Of a stretch of DNA of 64,000 nt, positions 34,455-44,149 are shown in pieces. The translations under genes and the position numbers were made by a program. Position 1 is the first letter of the stretch. Each line of letters begins with the position of its first letter. The notes beneath the pieces are model-generated. The model did not search any database. It was not told the origin of the DNA and saw only the letters and a list, made by a program, of their open reading frames with translations. The stretch spans positions 434,001 through 498,000 of the forward strand of contig NZ_QGNA01000001.1 of assembly GCF_003173615.1 (NCBI RefSeq), given 5' to 3'. The DNA is from Falsiroseomonas bella. Its GTDB lineage: Bacteria > Pseudomonadota > Alphaproteobacteria > Acetobacterales > Acetobacteraceae.

Positions 34455-34988
34455 CTACTTCGCCGCCGCCTTGTAGGCCGCCATGGAGCGCAGGATGATT
34501 TCCACCGCCTCGCTCGCGGTGCCCCAGCCCTTCACCTTCACCCACTTGTCGCTCTCGAGGTCCTTGTAGGTGGCGAAGAAGTGCTCGATCGTCGCGCGGG
34601 TGATGTGCGGCAGCTCGTCCGCGTCGGTGATGCCCGAGAACATCGGGTGGACCTTGTCGTGGGGCACGCAGATCAGCTTCTCGTCCGACCCCGCCTCGTC
34701 CTCCATGTGCAGCACGCCGATCGGGCGGGAGCGCAGCACGCAGCCCGGCACCACCGGCGCGGGCGTCAGCACCAGCACGTCGGTCGGGTCGCCGTCGTCG
34801 GCGAGCGTGCCGGGGATGAAGCCATAGGCCGCCGGATAGGCCATCGGCGTGAACAGGAAGCGGTCCACCACCACCGCGCCGCTGTCCTTGTCGAGCTCAT
34901 ATTTCACCTGGCTGCCCTGGGGGATCTCCACCACCACGTTGATGTCGTGGGGCGGTGCCTTGCCGGTCGGGACCTGGGCGAGATTCAT
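34455..34988 (-). CDS. ppa: Soluble inorganic pyrophosphatase (family I)
   Basis: Protein of 177 residues hydrolysing pyrophosphate to phosphate. The family I metal-binding signature [11 protein letters not shown] (residues ~65-75) and the [14 protein letters not shown] and [13 protein letters not shown] motifs are intact. Start at ATG 34988. Divergent from the ABC importer operon. Confidence 0.96.
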   Translation of the reverse strand: MNLAQVPTGKAPPHDINVVVEIPQGSQVKYELDKDSGAVVVDRFLFTPMAYPAAYGFIPGTLADDGDPTDVLVLTPAPVVPGCVLRSRPIGVLHMEDEAGSDEKLICVPHDKVHPMFSGITDADELPHITRATIEHFFATYKDLESDKWVKVKGWGTASEAVEIILRSMAAYKAAAK

Positions 34989-35138
34989 GGCGACGAGCCT
35001 TGCGAGGGGGGAGGAGGCCGCCGCGCGCGTAGCAGCCTTCCCGGGCCCGGGCAAATCCCGCCGCGCCGGCGCAGCACTTGGCGCGGCTGCCCGACCTTGC
35101 CATGCTCGCCATGCTTCACGGAACGGGAGAACGGAATC

Positions 35139-36196
35139 ATGCGCCGCAGCGCCTTCCTCGCCGCGTTCACCGCCTTCGGCATCGCCGCCTCGGCCCCCGC
35201 CTTCGCCCAAGGGGGCCAGCCTGGGGGGCAGATGACGCTGCAGGCCTATGCCGGCATCTTCCGCGACAACTACACCGAGGTGGTGGTGAATCCCTTCACC
35301 GCCCGATCGGGCACGCAGGTGCAGTATTTCGATGGCGGCACCAGCGCCCAGATGCTCGGCCGCCTGCGCGCGCAGCGCGCCGACCCCCAGACCGACGTGG
35401 TCATCATGGACGTGACCACCGCCGCGGTGGCCTGCGCCGAGGGACTGGTGGAGCGGATCGACGCCTCCGTCCTGCCGGTGATCGGGGAGCTCGGCCCGAT
35501 GGCGCGGGAGGCCGGCGGCGCCTGCGGGCCGGCGGTCACCTACGACCACCTGGTGATGGTCTACGACACCCGCGCGGTGCAGCCGGCGCCGACGCGCTGG
35601 GCGGCGATGTGGGACCCGGCCCAGCGCGGCCGCGTGGCGGTCTCCGCCCCGCCGAACATCCAGGGCCTGGCGCTGACCGCCATCCTGGCCAAGGCGGCCG
35701 GCGGCGACTGGCGCAACATCAACGCCGCGATGCCCATGCTGCGCGAGCTGGCGCCGAATGTGCAGACCTTCACGCCCAACCCGGACGGCTACACGCTGAT
35801 CCTGAACGACCAGGTGCGCTTCGCCACCGGCTGGAACGCGCGCGCGCAGCTCTATCACGACCAGAGCCAGGGCCGCATCGGCGTGGTGCTGCCGGAGGAA
35901 GGCACCGCCTTCCAGATCAACACGATCAACGTCGTCGCCAACGCCAAGAACCGCGCCCAGGCGCTGGCCTTCGTGGCGCATGCGCTGTCGGCGGAGGCCC
36001 AGAAGGCCTTCACGGAGCGGATGTTCTACGGCCCGACCAACCCCAATGCGCAGGTGTCCCCGGCGGCGCTGAACCGCACCGCGCTGGCGCCGCAGTTCCG
36101 CGAGCGGATCGTCGGCGTGGACTGGGAGGAGATGGTGCGGCTGCGCGATCAGTGGAACCAGCGCTGGCGCCGCGAGGTGATCGCAGCCAGCAGCCG

Positions 36197-36200
<4 letters not shown>
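35139..36200 (+). CDS. ABC transporter substrate-binding protein (PotD/FbpA-like)
   Basis: Periplasmic protein of 353 residues with a signal peptide (cleavage after AFAQ). The fold pattern (SGTQVQYFDGGTSAQMLGRLRAQ..., TDVVIMDVTTA, GLVERID, YNDQVRFATGW) matches solute-binding proteins of the spermidine/putrescine and ferric-iron group (SBP_bac_8 type). First gene of a complete importer: binding protein, ATPase, two permeases, all with four-base overlaps, plus an RraA-like enzyme. Confidence 0.85.
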
Positions 36201-37248
<1,048 letters not shown>

Positions 37249-37252
<4 letters not shown>

Positions 37253-38079
37253 GCGCGGCGCTGCTGCTGCTGCCGGCGGTGCTGATCCTGGCGGCGGGGT
37301 TCCTCTATCCCGTCGCGCTGCTCGGGCGGATCAGCCTCAACCGCACCAGCGACATCGGCGCTATGGAGCCCGATCTCACCCTCGCCACCTTCGAGAAGGT
37401 GGTGGGCGACGACTTCACCTGGGAACTCGCCTGGAACACCGCGACGCTCGCCGCCGGCAGCGCGCTGGCTGCGACCGCGCTGGCGCTGCCCGTGGTGCTG
37501 CTGATCCGCGCCGCCCCGCCGCGCTGGCGCGGCCTGCTCTCCCTGATGGCGATCGCGCCGCTGCTGGTCTCGGGCACCGCGCGCATCGTCGGCTGGCTCG
37601 CGATCCTCGGCGACCAGGGGCTGATCAACGCGATGCTGGAAGGCCTCGGCCTGACGAGCGAGCCCGTGCGGCTGATCAACAACTGGACCGGCGTGCGCAT
37701 CGGGCTGACGGAAAGCCTGATGCCCTATGCCTGCCTGGTGCTGATCGCCGGCCTCGGCCGGTTGGATCCGCGGCTCGAGGAAGCCGCGGCGACGCTCGGT
37801 GCGACACGCACGAAGACCTTCCTGCGGGTGACGCTGCCGCTGGCGGCGCCGGCGCTGCTGGCGGCTTTCCTGCTGACCTTCGTGCTCGGCGTCTCCGCCT
37901 TCATCACCCCGCGGCTGATGGGCGGCGGGCGCGTCTTCGTCGTGGCGACCGAGATCTTCGACCTCGCGCTGGAGACGGTGGACTGGCCCGCCGCCGCGGC
38001 GCTGGCGATGCTGCTGCTCGGCGCGCTGGCGGTGGCGCTGGTGCTGCGCACGGCGTTGATGCGGAGCGCGCGCGCATGA
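37249..38079 (+). CDS. ABC transporter permease (PotB-like)
   Basis: Permease of 276 residues, six helices. The EAA loop reads EEAAATLGATRTKTFLRVTLPL. Its order directly before a PotC-like permease, and the similar binding protein, indicate a heteromeric importer for a polyamine-like or other small charged solute. Four-base overlaps at both ends. Confidence 0.9.
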
Positions 38080-38864
38080 GGCCGGGCTGGGCGCTGCGGC
38101 TGCTGGCTTTCTGCGGCTATGCGCTGCTGCTGGCGCCGGTGATCGTCGTCGCCCTCATCTCCTTCTCCGCCGGCGATTTCCTGACGTTTCCCCCGCCAGG
38201 ATTCTCGACACGCTGGTACGAGGCGCTGTTCGCGAACGGGCAGCTGATGGCGGCGCTGCAGCGCTCCGCGATCCTGGCCTCGGTCGTCGCCGTGATCGCG
38301 CTGCTGGCCGGGTTGCCGGCCGCCTATGCGATCGCGCGGCTGCGCTTTCCAGGGCGCGACGCCATCGCCATGCTGATCGCGGCGCCGCTGCTGCTGCCGA
38401 CGCTGGTGCTCGGCCTCGCGCTGCTGCTGGCATTGCAGCCGCTGAAGCTGGCGGCGACCTGGCCCGGCCTGGTGCTGGCGCATTCCATGGTCGCGCTGCC
38501 CTTCGCGGTGCGCATCATGACCACCGCCTTCGGCGCCGTGCCGAGGGAAGTCGAGGAAGCCGCCTGGACGCTCGGCGCCACGCCCATGCGCGCCGCGCTG
38601 CGCATCACCCTGCCGATCGCCGCACCCGGCGCGGCGGCGGCGGGCGCGCTGTGCTTCCTGGTGTCCTTCGACGAGACGGTGATCAGCCTGTTCCTGGTCG
38701 GCCCGCGGCTGTCCACCCTGCCGGTCGAGATGTTCCGCTATGTCGAGACGCGCACCGATCCGCTCGTCGCCGCCCTGGCGATGGCGCTGATCGGGGTCGC
38801 GCTCGCGGTCGTGCTGCTGGTGGAGCGGCTGGTCGGTTTCAACCGCGCTCTCGGGAGGAGTTGA
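38076..38864 (+). CDS. ABC transporter permease (PotC-like)
   Basis: Permease of 262 residues, six helices, with the EAA loop EEAAWTLGATPMRAALRITLPI and the FSFDE-like motif (SFDETVISLFL) usual in PotC proteins. Second membrane subunit of the importer; stop is followed after two bases by the RraA-like gene. Confidence 0.9.
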   Translation: MRPGWALRLLAFCGYALLLAPVIVVALISFSAGDFLTFPPPGFSTRWYEALFANGQLMAALQRSAILASVVAVIALLAGLPAAYAIARLRFPGRDAIAMLIAAPLLLPTLVLGLALLLALQPLKLAATWPGLVLAHSMVALPFAVRIMTTAFGAVPREVEEAAWTLGATPMRAALRITLPIAAPGAAAAGALCFLVSFDETVISLFLVGPRLSTLPVEMFRYVETRTDPLVAALAMALIGVALAVVLLVERLVGFNRALGRS

Positions 38865-38866
38865 GG

Positions 38867-39532
38867 ATGCCGAAATACGTTGTCGAGAAGATGCCGGCGC
38901 CGATCAGCGCCGAGGTCATCGAATTGCTGGAAAAGACCGAGACGGCGACGGTGGGCCATTGGCGCCACTGGGGCTTCTGCGACCGGCGCATCCAGGGCCT
39001 GCTGCGCAAGCGCGTGGCCGGCACGGCGGTGACGCTGCAGGTGCCGGGACCGGATTCGACGCTGCTGCACCATGCGCTCGGCCTGCTGCGGCCGGGCGAC
39101 ATCCTGCTGGTGGACCGGCTCGGCGACGATCGCCATGCCTGCTGGGGCGGCGGCGTCACCGTCGCGGCGAAGGCGGCGGGCTGCAAGGCCGGCGTGGTGG
39201 ACGGCGCCTGCACCGACATCGAGGAGGTGGAGGCGTCCGCCTTCCCCTTGTGGTGCCGCGGCCTCGCGCCGATCACCACGCGCATCTACGACCTGGGCGG
39301 GCGGATGAACGTGCCGGTTTCGATCGGCGGCGTCGTGGTGATGCCAGGCGATGCCGTGCTCTGCGACGAATCCGGCGTGCTGGTGCTGCCGCCGGGCGAG
39401 GCCGAGGCCGAGGCGCGCCAGGCGATCGCCCGGCAGGAGCGCGGCCTCGGCACCCAGGCCCGCTGCGCCGCCGGCGAGAAGCTGGGCGAGATCAGCGGCG
39501 CGACGGCGAAGGTGCTGGCCGGGCTTGCATGA
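38867..39532 (+). CDS. RraA-family aldolase-like protein
   Basis: Protein of 221 residues of the RraA/HMG aldolase fold. The middle contains GGGVTVAAKAAGCKAGVVDGACTDIEEVEA, the conserved GxxT..A...G..G.V.DG..RD motif, but with a Thr where RraA/aldolases usually have the substrate-binding Arg (ACTDIE instead of xxRDxx). Aldolase members cleave 4-hydroxy-4-methyl-2-oxoglutarate or 4-carboxy-4-hydroxy-2-oxoadipate. Being cotranscribed with the importer, it likely handles a compound derived from the imported solute. Confidence 0.75.
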   Translation: MPKYVVEKMPAPISAEVIELLEKTETATVGHWRHWGFCDRRIQGLLRKRVAGTAVTLQVPGPDSTLLHHALGLLRPGDILLVDRLGDDRHACWGGGVTVAAKAAGCKAGVVDGACTDIEEVEASAFPLWCRGLAPITTRIYDLGGRMNVPVSIGGVVVMPGDAVLCDESGVLVLPPGEAEAEARQAIARQERGLGTQARCAAGEKLGEISGATAKVLAGLA

Positions 39533-39565
39533 GGCGCCGGTTCCGGGGTTCTAGTGGGCTTCTCC

Positions 39566-39638
39566 GGGCCTGTAGCTCAATGGTCAGAGCGGGCCGCTCA
39601 TAACGGCTTGGTTGGGGGTTCGAGTCCCTCCGGGCCCA
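39566..39638 (+). tRNA. tRNA with CAT anticodon, probably tRNA-Ile2
   Basis: Seventy-three bases folding into a full cloverleaf. Acceptor arms GGGCCTG and CGGGCCC pair (one G-U), the discriminator base is A and CCA is not encoded. The anticodon loop reads CTCATAA. A G1-C72 pair excludes the initiator tRNA. The CTCATAA...GCTTGGT stretch resembles tRNA-Ile2, whose anticodon is converted to lysidine by TilS; elongator tRNA-Met is the alternative. Confidence 0.9.
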
Positions 39639-39648
39639 TTTCCCCCGC

Positions 39649-39743
39649 TTCTTCGGTCCCGCATGGGACCGAAGAATAGGACGCGCAGCGTCCGTGAGGG
39701 GGAAATCCCCCGGAGGGATGAGAGTCGCGCCGCGCAGCGGCGC
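39649..39743. other. Run of four short hairpins
   Basis: Perfect inverted repeats follow each other between the tRNA and the MetE-like gene: 39649-39676 (12-base stem, GCAT loop), 39679-39693 (6-base stem, GCA loop), 39698-39711 (5-base stem) and 39727-39743 (6-base stem). No T tract supports simple termination. They may be processing or stabilising structures in the tRNA 3' region, a repeat element, or a small structured RNA. Confidence 0.5.
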
Positions 39744-39761
39744 ACCTTAGGATTCCGCCCC

Positions 39762-40910
39762 ATGGACATCGCCAGCCTCCGCCGTTCCCGCGTGGACCAG
39801 GTCGGCTCCTTCCTCCGCCCCGAATGGCTGAAATCCGCCTTCCTCGCCCATGCCCGCGGCAAGCTGCCCTTGTCGGAGCTGGAAGCGGCGCAGGACCGCG
39901 CCATCGCCGAGCTCGTCGCGAAGCAGCGCGCCCTCGGCCTGCCCTTCGTGACGGACGGCGAGTATCGCCGCCTGAACTGGCAGGTCTCCTTCTCCGCGGT
40001 CGAGGGCTGGGATCTCTGGCCCGGCACCTGGGAAGCCTTCCTCAAGGCGCCGTCCAACATGGCGGAAGGCGAGCAGCCGAACGCCCGAGGCCTCGACACC
40101 GTCGTTTCCGCCCGCACGCCGGCAACCGCCCGCCTGCGCCTGGCCGACAGTTTTCCGCTGAAGGAGCTGCGCTACCTGCGCGACATCGCGCCGGACCTGC
40201 CGGCGAAAGTCACGCTGATGGGCCCCGACCGCGTCTGCCAGATGTGCGACGTCGCCGGCTCCGCGCCGCACTACGCCGACGGCGACGACTTCCTTGCCGA
40301 TGTCGTCGCCATCCAGCGCCGCATGGCGGAGGAGCTGGTCGCTGCCGGCTGTTCCTACCTGCAGCTCGATGAGCCCAGCTACACCGGCTATGTGGACCCC
40401 GCGACGCTCGCGCGCATGACGGAACGCGGCGAGGATCCGCTGCGCAACCTGCGCCGCGCGGTGGAGGCGGACAACGCGGTGATCGCGGGCCTTGCCGGAC
40501 GCGTCGTGACGGGCCTGCACATCTGCCGCGGCAACCGCGCCAGCATGTGGCACCGCGAGGGCACCTACGACGCGATCGCGGAGGCCGTGCTGGGCGGGCT
40601 GCGCTTCGACCGGCTGCTGCTGGAATACGACACCGCCCGCGCCGGCGGCTTCGAGCCGCTGCGCTTCCTGCCGAAGGACGGGCCTATGGTCGTGCTCGGC
40701 CTGGTCACGACGAAAAGCGGCGAGGTCGAGACGGTCGAGTCCCTGCTGCGCCGGCTCGAGGAAGCGGGCCGCTTCGTGGACCTGGACCGGGTCGCGCTCT
40801 CCCCGCAATGCGGCTTCGCCTCCGGCATCGGCGGCAACCTGCTGCCGGAGAGCGCGCAATGGCGGAAGATTGAAGTGATCCAGGAGACGGCGCGCCGGAT
40901 GTGGGGCTGA
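39762..40910 (+). CDS. Core-MetE-type methyltransferase (cobalamin-independent methionine synthase family)
   Basis: Protein of 382 residues corresponding to only the C-terminal, zinc-binding barrel of MetE. The zinc ligands are seen as His-x-Cys in GLHICRGN, Glu in LLLEYD and Cys in SPQCGFAS. The N-terminal folate half of full-length MetE is absent, so the methyl donor is open; related core-MetE enzymes take methyl groups from corrinoid or other donors. A second, divergent family member lies at 56017-57042. A TAGGAT box eight bases before the ATG suggests a very short or absent leader. Confidence 0.85.
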   Translation: MDIASLRRSRVDQVGSFLRPEWLKSAFLAHARGKLPLSELEAAQDRAIAELVAKQRALGLPFVTDGEYRRLNWQVSFSAVEGWDLWPGTWEAFLKAPSNMAEGEQPNARGLDTVVSARTPATARLRLADSFPLKELRYLRDIAPDLPAKVTLMGPDRVCQMCDVAGSAPHYADGDDFLADVVAIQRRMAEELVAAGCSYLQLDEPSYTGYVDPATLARMTERGEDPLRNLRRAVEADNAVIAGLAGRVVTGLHICRGNRASMWHREGTYDAIAEAVLGGLRFDRLLLEYDTARAGGFEPLRFLPKDGPMVVLGLVTTKSGEVETVESLLRRLEEAGRFVDLDRVALSPQCGFASGIGGNLLPESAQWRKIEVIQETARRMWG

Positions 40911-40943
40911 GCGTGCCGACACGACCGCGCTTATGATGTCGCG

Positions 40944-41417
40944 ATGCCCTTCGCCTACGACGTGTTCAAGCTGCTGCATGTGCTGGTAGTGGTGCTGCTC
41001 CTCGGCAACGTGACGGTCACCTCGATCTGGAAGCTCTACGCGGACCGCACGCGGGACCCCGTGGTCATCGCCTTCGCCCAACGCCTGGTCACGATCACCG
41101 ACTGGTTCTTCACCTTCTGGGGCATCGTGCTGCTGGTCGCCGGCGGATACGGCGCCGCCTGGATCGCCGGGCTGGACGTGCTGCGCGACGACTGGATCGT
41201 CTGGGCCGAGGTGATGTTCGCGCTCGCCGGCGCGATCTGGCTGCTCCTCCTCGTACCGATCCAGATCCGGCAGTCGCGCCTGGCGCGCGGCTTCGCCCGC
41301 GGCGGCCAGGTGCCGGAGGAATACCGGCGGCTGAGCCGGCGCTGGATCGCCTGGGGCCTGGTCGCGACCGTGCCGCTGGTGATCGCGACCTGGCTGATGC
41401 TGCGGCGTGGCTGGTAG
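40944..41417 (+). CDS. DUF2269 membrane protein
   Basis: Protein of 157 residues, four hydrophobic helices, with the [23 protein letters not shown] start typical of DUF2269. Function unknown. A TATGAT box ends six bases before the ATG and no Shine-Dalgarno sequence is present, so the mRNA is probably leaderless. Confidence 0.8.
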   Translation: MPFAYDVFKLLHVLVVVLLLGNVTVTSIWKLYADRTRDPVVIAFAQRLVTITDWFFTFWGIVLLVAGGYGAAWIAGLDVLRDDWIVWAEVMFALAGAIWLLLLVPIQIRQSRLARGFARGGQVPEEYRRLSRRWIAWGLVATVPLVIATWLMLRRGW

Positions 41418-41426
41418 CGGCCCTCT

Positions 41427-41464
41427 CCGCACGGGGCGGCCGGATGGCCGGCAGCCCCGTGCGG
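41427..41464 (+). terminator. Hairpin after the DUF2269 gene
   Basis: Perfect 11-base arms (41427-41437 and 41454-41464) with a GC-rich loop, followed directly by a second inverted repeat (41465-41471 with 41484-41490) and a short TTT. Ten bases after the stop; it could also form part of the cysD leader. Confidence 0.5.
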
Positions 41465-41541
41465 CCGCGGGGGTTTCCCTCAACCCGCGGTCGTGCCATC
41501 TCGCCCCGACCGGTCCGCATCGCCCGAGGATCCCACCAAGC

Positions 41542-42462
41542 ATGACAATCGCGGCCACCAGCCGGCTGACCCCGCATCTGCGGCGCCTGGAAGCCGAGGC
41601 CATCGGCATCCTGCGCGAGACCGCGGCGAGCTTCCGCAACCCGGTGCTGCTCTACTCGATCGGCAAGGACAGCTCCGTCGTCCTGCACCTGGCGCAGAAG
41701 GCCTTCGCGCCCGGGCGGCTGCCCTTCCCCTGCCTGCACATCGCCACCGGCTGGGACTTCCGCGCGATGCTCGACTTCCGCGACCGCCGCGCGAAGGAGC
41801 TCGACCTCAACCTGATCGTCCACACCAACCCGGACGGGCTGGCGCGCGGCATCAACCCGATCGAGCATGGCAGCCAGGTGCACATGAACGTCATGGGCAC
41901 GGAGGCGCTGAAGCAGGCGCTGGACCTGCACAAGTTCGACGCCGCGATCGGCGGCGCCCGGCGCGACGAGGAAAAGGCCCGCGCCAAGGAACGCGTCTTC
42001 AGCCACCGCACCGCCGGCCACACCTGGGAGCCCCGCAACCAACGGCCGGAGCTCTGGGGCCTCTACAACACGCGGATCAACCAGGGCGAAGGGATGCGCG
42101 TCTTCCCGCTGTCCAACTGGACCGAGTTCGACGTGTGGGACTACATCGCCGCGGAGGACATCCCGATCGTCCCGCTCTACTACGCCGCCGAACGGCCGAT
42201 CCTGCGCCGCGACGGCATGATCATCATGCGCGACGACGAGCGCATGCCCCTGCTGCCAGGCGAACAGGTGGAGATGTGCTGGGTGCGCTTCCGCACCATG
42301 GGTGACTGGCCACTCACCGCCGCCCATGAAAGCCGCGCCGCCACCATCGACGAGGTCATCCTCGAACTGCGCGAGAGCCGCGTGAGCGAACGCGCCGGCC
42401 GCCTGATCGACCGCGACCAGGAAGCCTCCATGGAACGCAAAAAGCGCGAAGGGTATTTTTGA
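41542..42462 (+). CDS. cysD: Sulfate adenylyltransferase subunit 2
   Basis: Protein of 306 residues, the PP-loop ATP sulfurylase subunit that activates sulfate to APS. The PP-loop [10 protein letters not shown] (residues ~43-52) and the [16 protein letters not shown] motif are intact and the protein ends in the usual RKKREGYF. The partner GTPase gene cysN, normally directly downstream, is absent; the next 200 bases are non-coding. ATG 41542 fits the family start. Confidence 0.95.
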   Translation: MTIAATSRLTPHLRRLEAEAIGILRETAASFRNPVLLYSIGKDSSVVLHLAQKAFAPGRLPFPCLHIATGWDFRAMLDFRDRRAKELDLNLIVHTNPDGLARGINPIEHGSQVHMNVMGTEALKQALDLHKFDAAIGGARRDEEKARAKERVFSHRTAGHTWEPRNQRPELWGLYNTRINQGEGMRVFPLSNWTEFDVWDYIAAEDIPIVPLYYAAERPILRRDGMIIMRDDERMPLLPGEQVEMCWVRFRTMGDWPLTAAHESRAATIDEVILELRESRVSERAGRLIDRDQEASMERKKREGYF

Positions 42463-42591
42463 GCGGCTGCCGCTGTCGGGTTGCCAAGTGGGGCACCCCG
42501 CCGGCGTCAGGTTGCGCCGGCTGACAGCGCAGCGGCACCGCCGGCCGGTGGCCGCGAGACACCTTCGCAACGCGACCGCGGCAGCAGTACG

Positions 42592-42622
42592 AAAAAACCC
42601 CGGCAGGGGGACTGCCGGGGTT
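42592..42622 (-). terminator. Intrinsic terminator after the Bax-inhibitor family gene
   Basis: Perfect 10-base arms (42596-42605 and 42613-42622), loop of seven, then TTTTTT on the minus strand. The preceding stretch 42463-42591 holds no gene but has further GC-rich inverted repeats after cysD. Confidence 0.85.
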
Positions 42623-42671
42623 CGTGTGACGGGCGTTCAGCCTCTTGTCGTGGTGCGGTGCGCCGCGAGGA

Positions 42672-43475
42672 TCACTCGCTGTTCTGGCGCACGCCCATGA
42701 ACTGCAGCAGCAGCTGGAACAGGTTCACGAAGTTCAGATACAGCGCCAGCGCGTCGAAGACGCTGCGCTTGCCCGCGAGCTCCGTGCCCTCGGCGTAGGC
42801 GTGCTCGATGTAGTCCGCCTTGATCCGCTGCGTGTCGTAGGCGGTGAGGCCGACGAAGACCACCACGCCGATCACGCTGATCGCGAACTGCAGCGCGCTG
42901 CTGCCGATGAAGATGTTGACGATGCTCGCGATGATGATGCCGATCAGGCCCATCATCATGAAGCTGCCCATCTTCGTCAGGTCCGCCTTCGTCGTGTAGC
43001 CATAGAGGCTGACCGCGCCGAACATCGCCGCCGTGATGAAGAAGGTGCTGGCGATGGAGGCCGAGGTGTAGATCGCGAAGATGTTGGACATCGACGCGCC
43101 CATCACCGCGCAGAAGGCCCAGAACAGGGCCTGCGCGCCGGTCTTGCTCATCCGGTTGATGCCGAAGCTCAGCACCAGGATGAAGGCGAGGGGCGAGAAC
43201 ATCGCCACCCAGCCGAGGATCGTCGGCACCGTGGCGTTGCCGCGCGGGGTGCGGACCACCTCGTAGAAGAGGCTGGCAATGGCGGGGTTGCTGGCGATGA
43301 GGAAGGCGACGATGCCGGTCAGCAGGAGGCCGGAGGCCATCCAGTTGTAGACCCGCAGCATATACGCCCGGAGACCCTCATCGAGCTGGGCGGCGTCCAC
43401 GGCCGAGGCCCGCCCGAAGGGCTGGGTCCAGGCCGAGCCGCCCGTCTGGAAGCGGTTGTCGGGGCCGAAAGCCAT
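42672..43475 (-). CDS. Bax inhibitor-1 / YccA family membrane protein
   Basis: Protein of 267 residues with seven hydrophobic helices. The family pattern is plain: YNWMASGLLLTG in the first helix, and the YDTQRIK motif with a conserved Asp in the loop before the last helix. Bacterial members (YccA, BsYetJ) act on FtsH or as calcium leak channels; which applies here is not known. A good promoter is predicted upstream and a terminator downstream, so it is a single-gene unit. Confidence 0.92.
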   Translation of the reverse strand: MAFGPDNRFQTGGSAWTQPFGRASAVDAAQLDEGLRAYMLRVYNWMASGLLLTGIVAFLIASNPAIASLFYEVVRTPRGNATVPTILGWVAMFSPLAFILVLSFGINRMSKTGAQALFWAFCAVMGASMSNIFAIYTSASIASTFFITAAMFGAVSLYGYTTKADLTKMGSFMMMGLIGIIIASIVNIFIGSSALQFAISVIGVVVFVGLTAYDTQRIKADYIEHAYAEGTELAGKRSVFDALALYLNFVNLFQLLLQFMGVRQNSE

Positions 43476-43542
43476 GGTGAGATCATCCTCCCGGCGGGAC
43501 GAGGGTGGAATCAGGAAAGGCTGTCACGTCCCGGCGTCCGCC

Positions 43543-43572
43543 ATCATATGGAGTTTTCGTAATCCAGATCAA
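43543..43572 (-). promoter_or_regulatory. Predicted sigma-70 promoter for the Bax-inhibitor family gene
   Basis: On the minus strand TTGATC (43567-43572), 18-base spacer, TATGAT (43543-43548), in an AT-rich patch about 70 bases before the ATG. The best consensus promoter seen in the window. Confidence 0.65.
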
Positions 43573-43625
43573 CTGGGGCATCCGTGACGGCTTGATGGAG
43601 CCGGCCCGCAAAGGTGACATGGCCG

Positions 43626-44129
43626 TCAGGCGGCGCCGGTCACCCAGTAGCCCTGGTGCGGCACCGCGCCCTCGGCCTCCAGGCAGGGTCCGACCACCTC
43701 GACCGGCTCCGCTGCGCTGTCCAGCACCGCCCGGCAGGAGAGCGACAGGCCGGCGGTGTGCGGCTGGGCGTTGCGCAGGTGCAGGATGGCGGCGGCCGAC
43801 AGGCCGTAAACCACCCGCCCGACGCCGGTGTAGAAGATGGCCGCCGAGCACATCGCGCAGGGCTCGCCCGAGGAATAGATCGTCGCCCGGCGCAGCCGCG
43901 CGCGCGGAAGACCCGCCGCGATCACCGCCTGGCAGGCGTTCATCTCGGAATGCGCGAGCGTCCCGCCCCCGCCGGCCCCCTGGGTGGAGAGGCCCTCGGC
44001 GAGGATGGTGCCGTCCTCCGCGACGATCACGGCGGCGAAGGGGCGGTCGCCGCGCTCGCGCGCCTTCATGGCAAGCGCGAAGGCATGGCGGAGCTGGGCG
44101 GCGTCGCCCTCGGCGATCGGCTGTTCCAT
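43626..44129 (-). CDS. Nucleoside/base deaminase (CDA superfamily)
   Basis: Protein of 167 residues with the zinc-dependent deaminase motifs HSEMNA (ligand His and catalytic Glu) and PCAMCSAAIFYTGVGRVVYG (two ligand Cys). Members include guanine deaminase and the tRNA deaminase TadA; the long C-terminal part and the context do not favour TadA, so the substrate is uncertain. The ATG at 44129 is separated by 20 bases from the stop of the upstream FtsX-like gene. Confidence 0.83.
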   Translation of the reverse strand: MEQPIAEGDAAQLRHAFALAMKARERGDRPFAAVIVAEDGTILAEGLSTQGAGGGGTLAHSEMNACQAVIAAGLPRARLRRATIYSSGEPCAMCSAAIFYTGVGRVVYGLSAAAILHLRNAQPHTAGLSLSCRAVLDSAAEPVEVVGPCLEAEGAVPHQGYWVTGAA

Positions 44130-44149
44130 TCCGCCAGGGAAGCCCGCCG

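Noticed and set aside
39566-39638. tRNA as initiator tRNA-fMet
   Set aside because: The first acceptor pair is G-C and the anticodon stem lacks the three G-C pairs typical of the initiator.
39649-39676. First hairpin after the tRNA as a simple Rho-independent terminator
   Set aside because: The 12-base stem is perfect, but no T tract follows on either strand.
41465-41541. Riboswitch upstream of cysD
   Set aside because: There are hairpins, but I could not match them to a SAM, SAH or other known riboswitch consensus.
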